From contig NZ_CP044507.1 in the NCBI RefSeq assembly GCF_008831505.1, positions 1,550,001 to 1,614,000 of the forward strand: 64,000 nt of DNA, in the 5' to 3' direction. How positions within the stretch are numbered: the stretch's first letter is position 1; the number at the start of each line of letters is the position of its first letter. The DNA comes from Chryseobacterium sp. Its GTDB lineage: Bacteria > Bacteroidota > Bacteroidia > Flavobacteriales > Weeksellaceae. The notes below the pieces were generated by a model that had not been told where the DNA came from, ran no database searches, and was given only the letters and a program-made list of their open reading frames with translations. The position numbers and the translations under genes were made by a program. Shown one piece after another: positions 63,895 to 64,000 of the stretch.

Positions 63895-64000
63895 TTAGAA
63901 TTTCACATTTAGCTGAAAACCGATTGTCCTTGCCGACGGTAACTGGCCTATTTCTACGCCCGGCGTAATGGTGCTGTTGTCCAGTGTAGCCACTTCAGGA
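63895..64000 (-). CDS. SusC/RagA-family TonB-dependent receptor, C-terminal end
   Basis: Only the last 34 codons are in the window. The ending VEIGQLPSARTIGFQLNVKF is the standard C-terminus of SusC-type receptors, and it lies 43 bp upstream of the SusD gene on the same strand. It forms the outer-membrane transport pore of the SusC/SusD pair. Confidence 0.88.
   Translation of the reverse strand, partial: PEVATLDNSTITPGVEIGQLPSARTIGFQLNVKF

Overview
The window looks like chromosome of a member of the Bacteroidota, most likely a flavobacterium of the Weeksellaceae (Chryseobacterium-like) type. The evidence is the SusC/SusD and TonB-dependent receptor gene sets, families largely confined to this phylum (CCC-motif membrane protein, DUF5522, GxxExxY, M49 peptidase), promoters of the TTTG-N19-21-TAnnTTTG type, and the absence of clear Shine-Dalgarno sequences. 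Assignment below phylum is inference from gene content.

Layout. 1-8 kb: end of one GH13 amylase, rlmF, a vWA/AAA+ ATPase pair, a J-domain/KTSC protein, a zinc-knuckle FAD monooxygenase and a second, complete GH13 amylase. 8-15 kb: an acidic pRiA4b-ORF3-like protein, a PhoR/PhoB-like two-component pair, and divergent from it a TonB-dependent receptor, a beta-helix lipoprotein and a small TonB-C-like protein. 15-24 kb: hemL, a LysM glucosaminidase translationally coupled to a PLP enzyme, a dapB-like gene, two decayed membrane-protein genes, and a TonB receptor with a thioredoxin-like partner behind an operator-bearing promoter. 24-29 kb: small membrane proteins, an old-yellow-enzyme homologue, cytidine deaminase, and btuB behind a cobalamin riboswitch with an intrinsic terminator. 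29-40 kb: housekeeping genes (ychF, RRM protein, rnz, rdgB, CPBP protease, prfC, YceI), a repeat-rich gap, an M49 peptidase lipoprotein and a 3-methyladenine glycosylase. 41-58 kb: a defence-type island. A type I restriction-modification operon (hsdM-hsdS-...-hsdR) holds a pair of DUF262 (GmrSD-like) genes and a GxxExxY gene between hsdS and hsdR, is flanked by two WYL regulators, and is followed by SLOG (DUF2493), PD-(D/E)XK nuclease and small hydrolase genes. 58-64 kb: large intergenic repeats, a 99-bp tandem array ending in the initiator tRNA gene, and a SusC-SusD-glycerophosphodiesterase-metallophosphoesterase cluster.

The most unusual features are (1) four tandem partial copies of the initiator tRNA 3' half, each with its terminator, repeating at exactly 99 bp up to the intact gene; (2) a modular family of short, often heptameric, tandem repeats that fills most long intergenic gaps and in one case runs into the end of a coding region; (3) the DUF262 pair nested inside the type I operon, with single-base frameshifts in two genes. 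All product calls come from motif recognition by eye; no searches were run.
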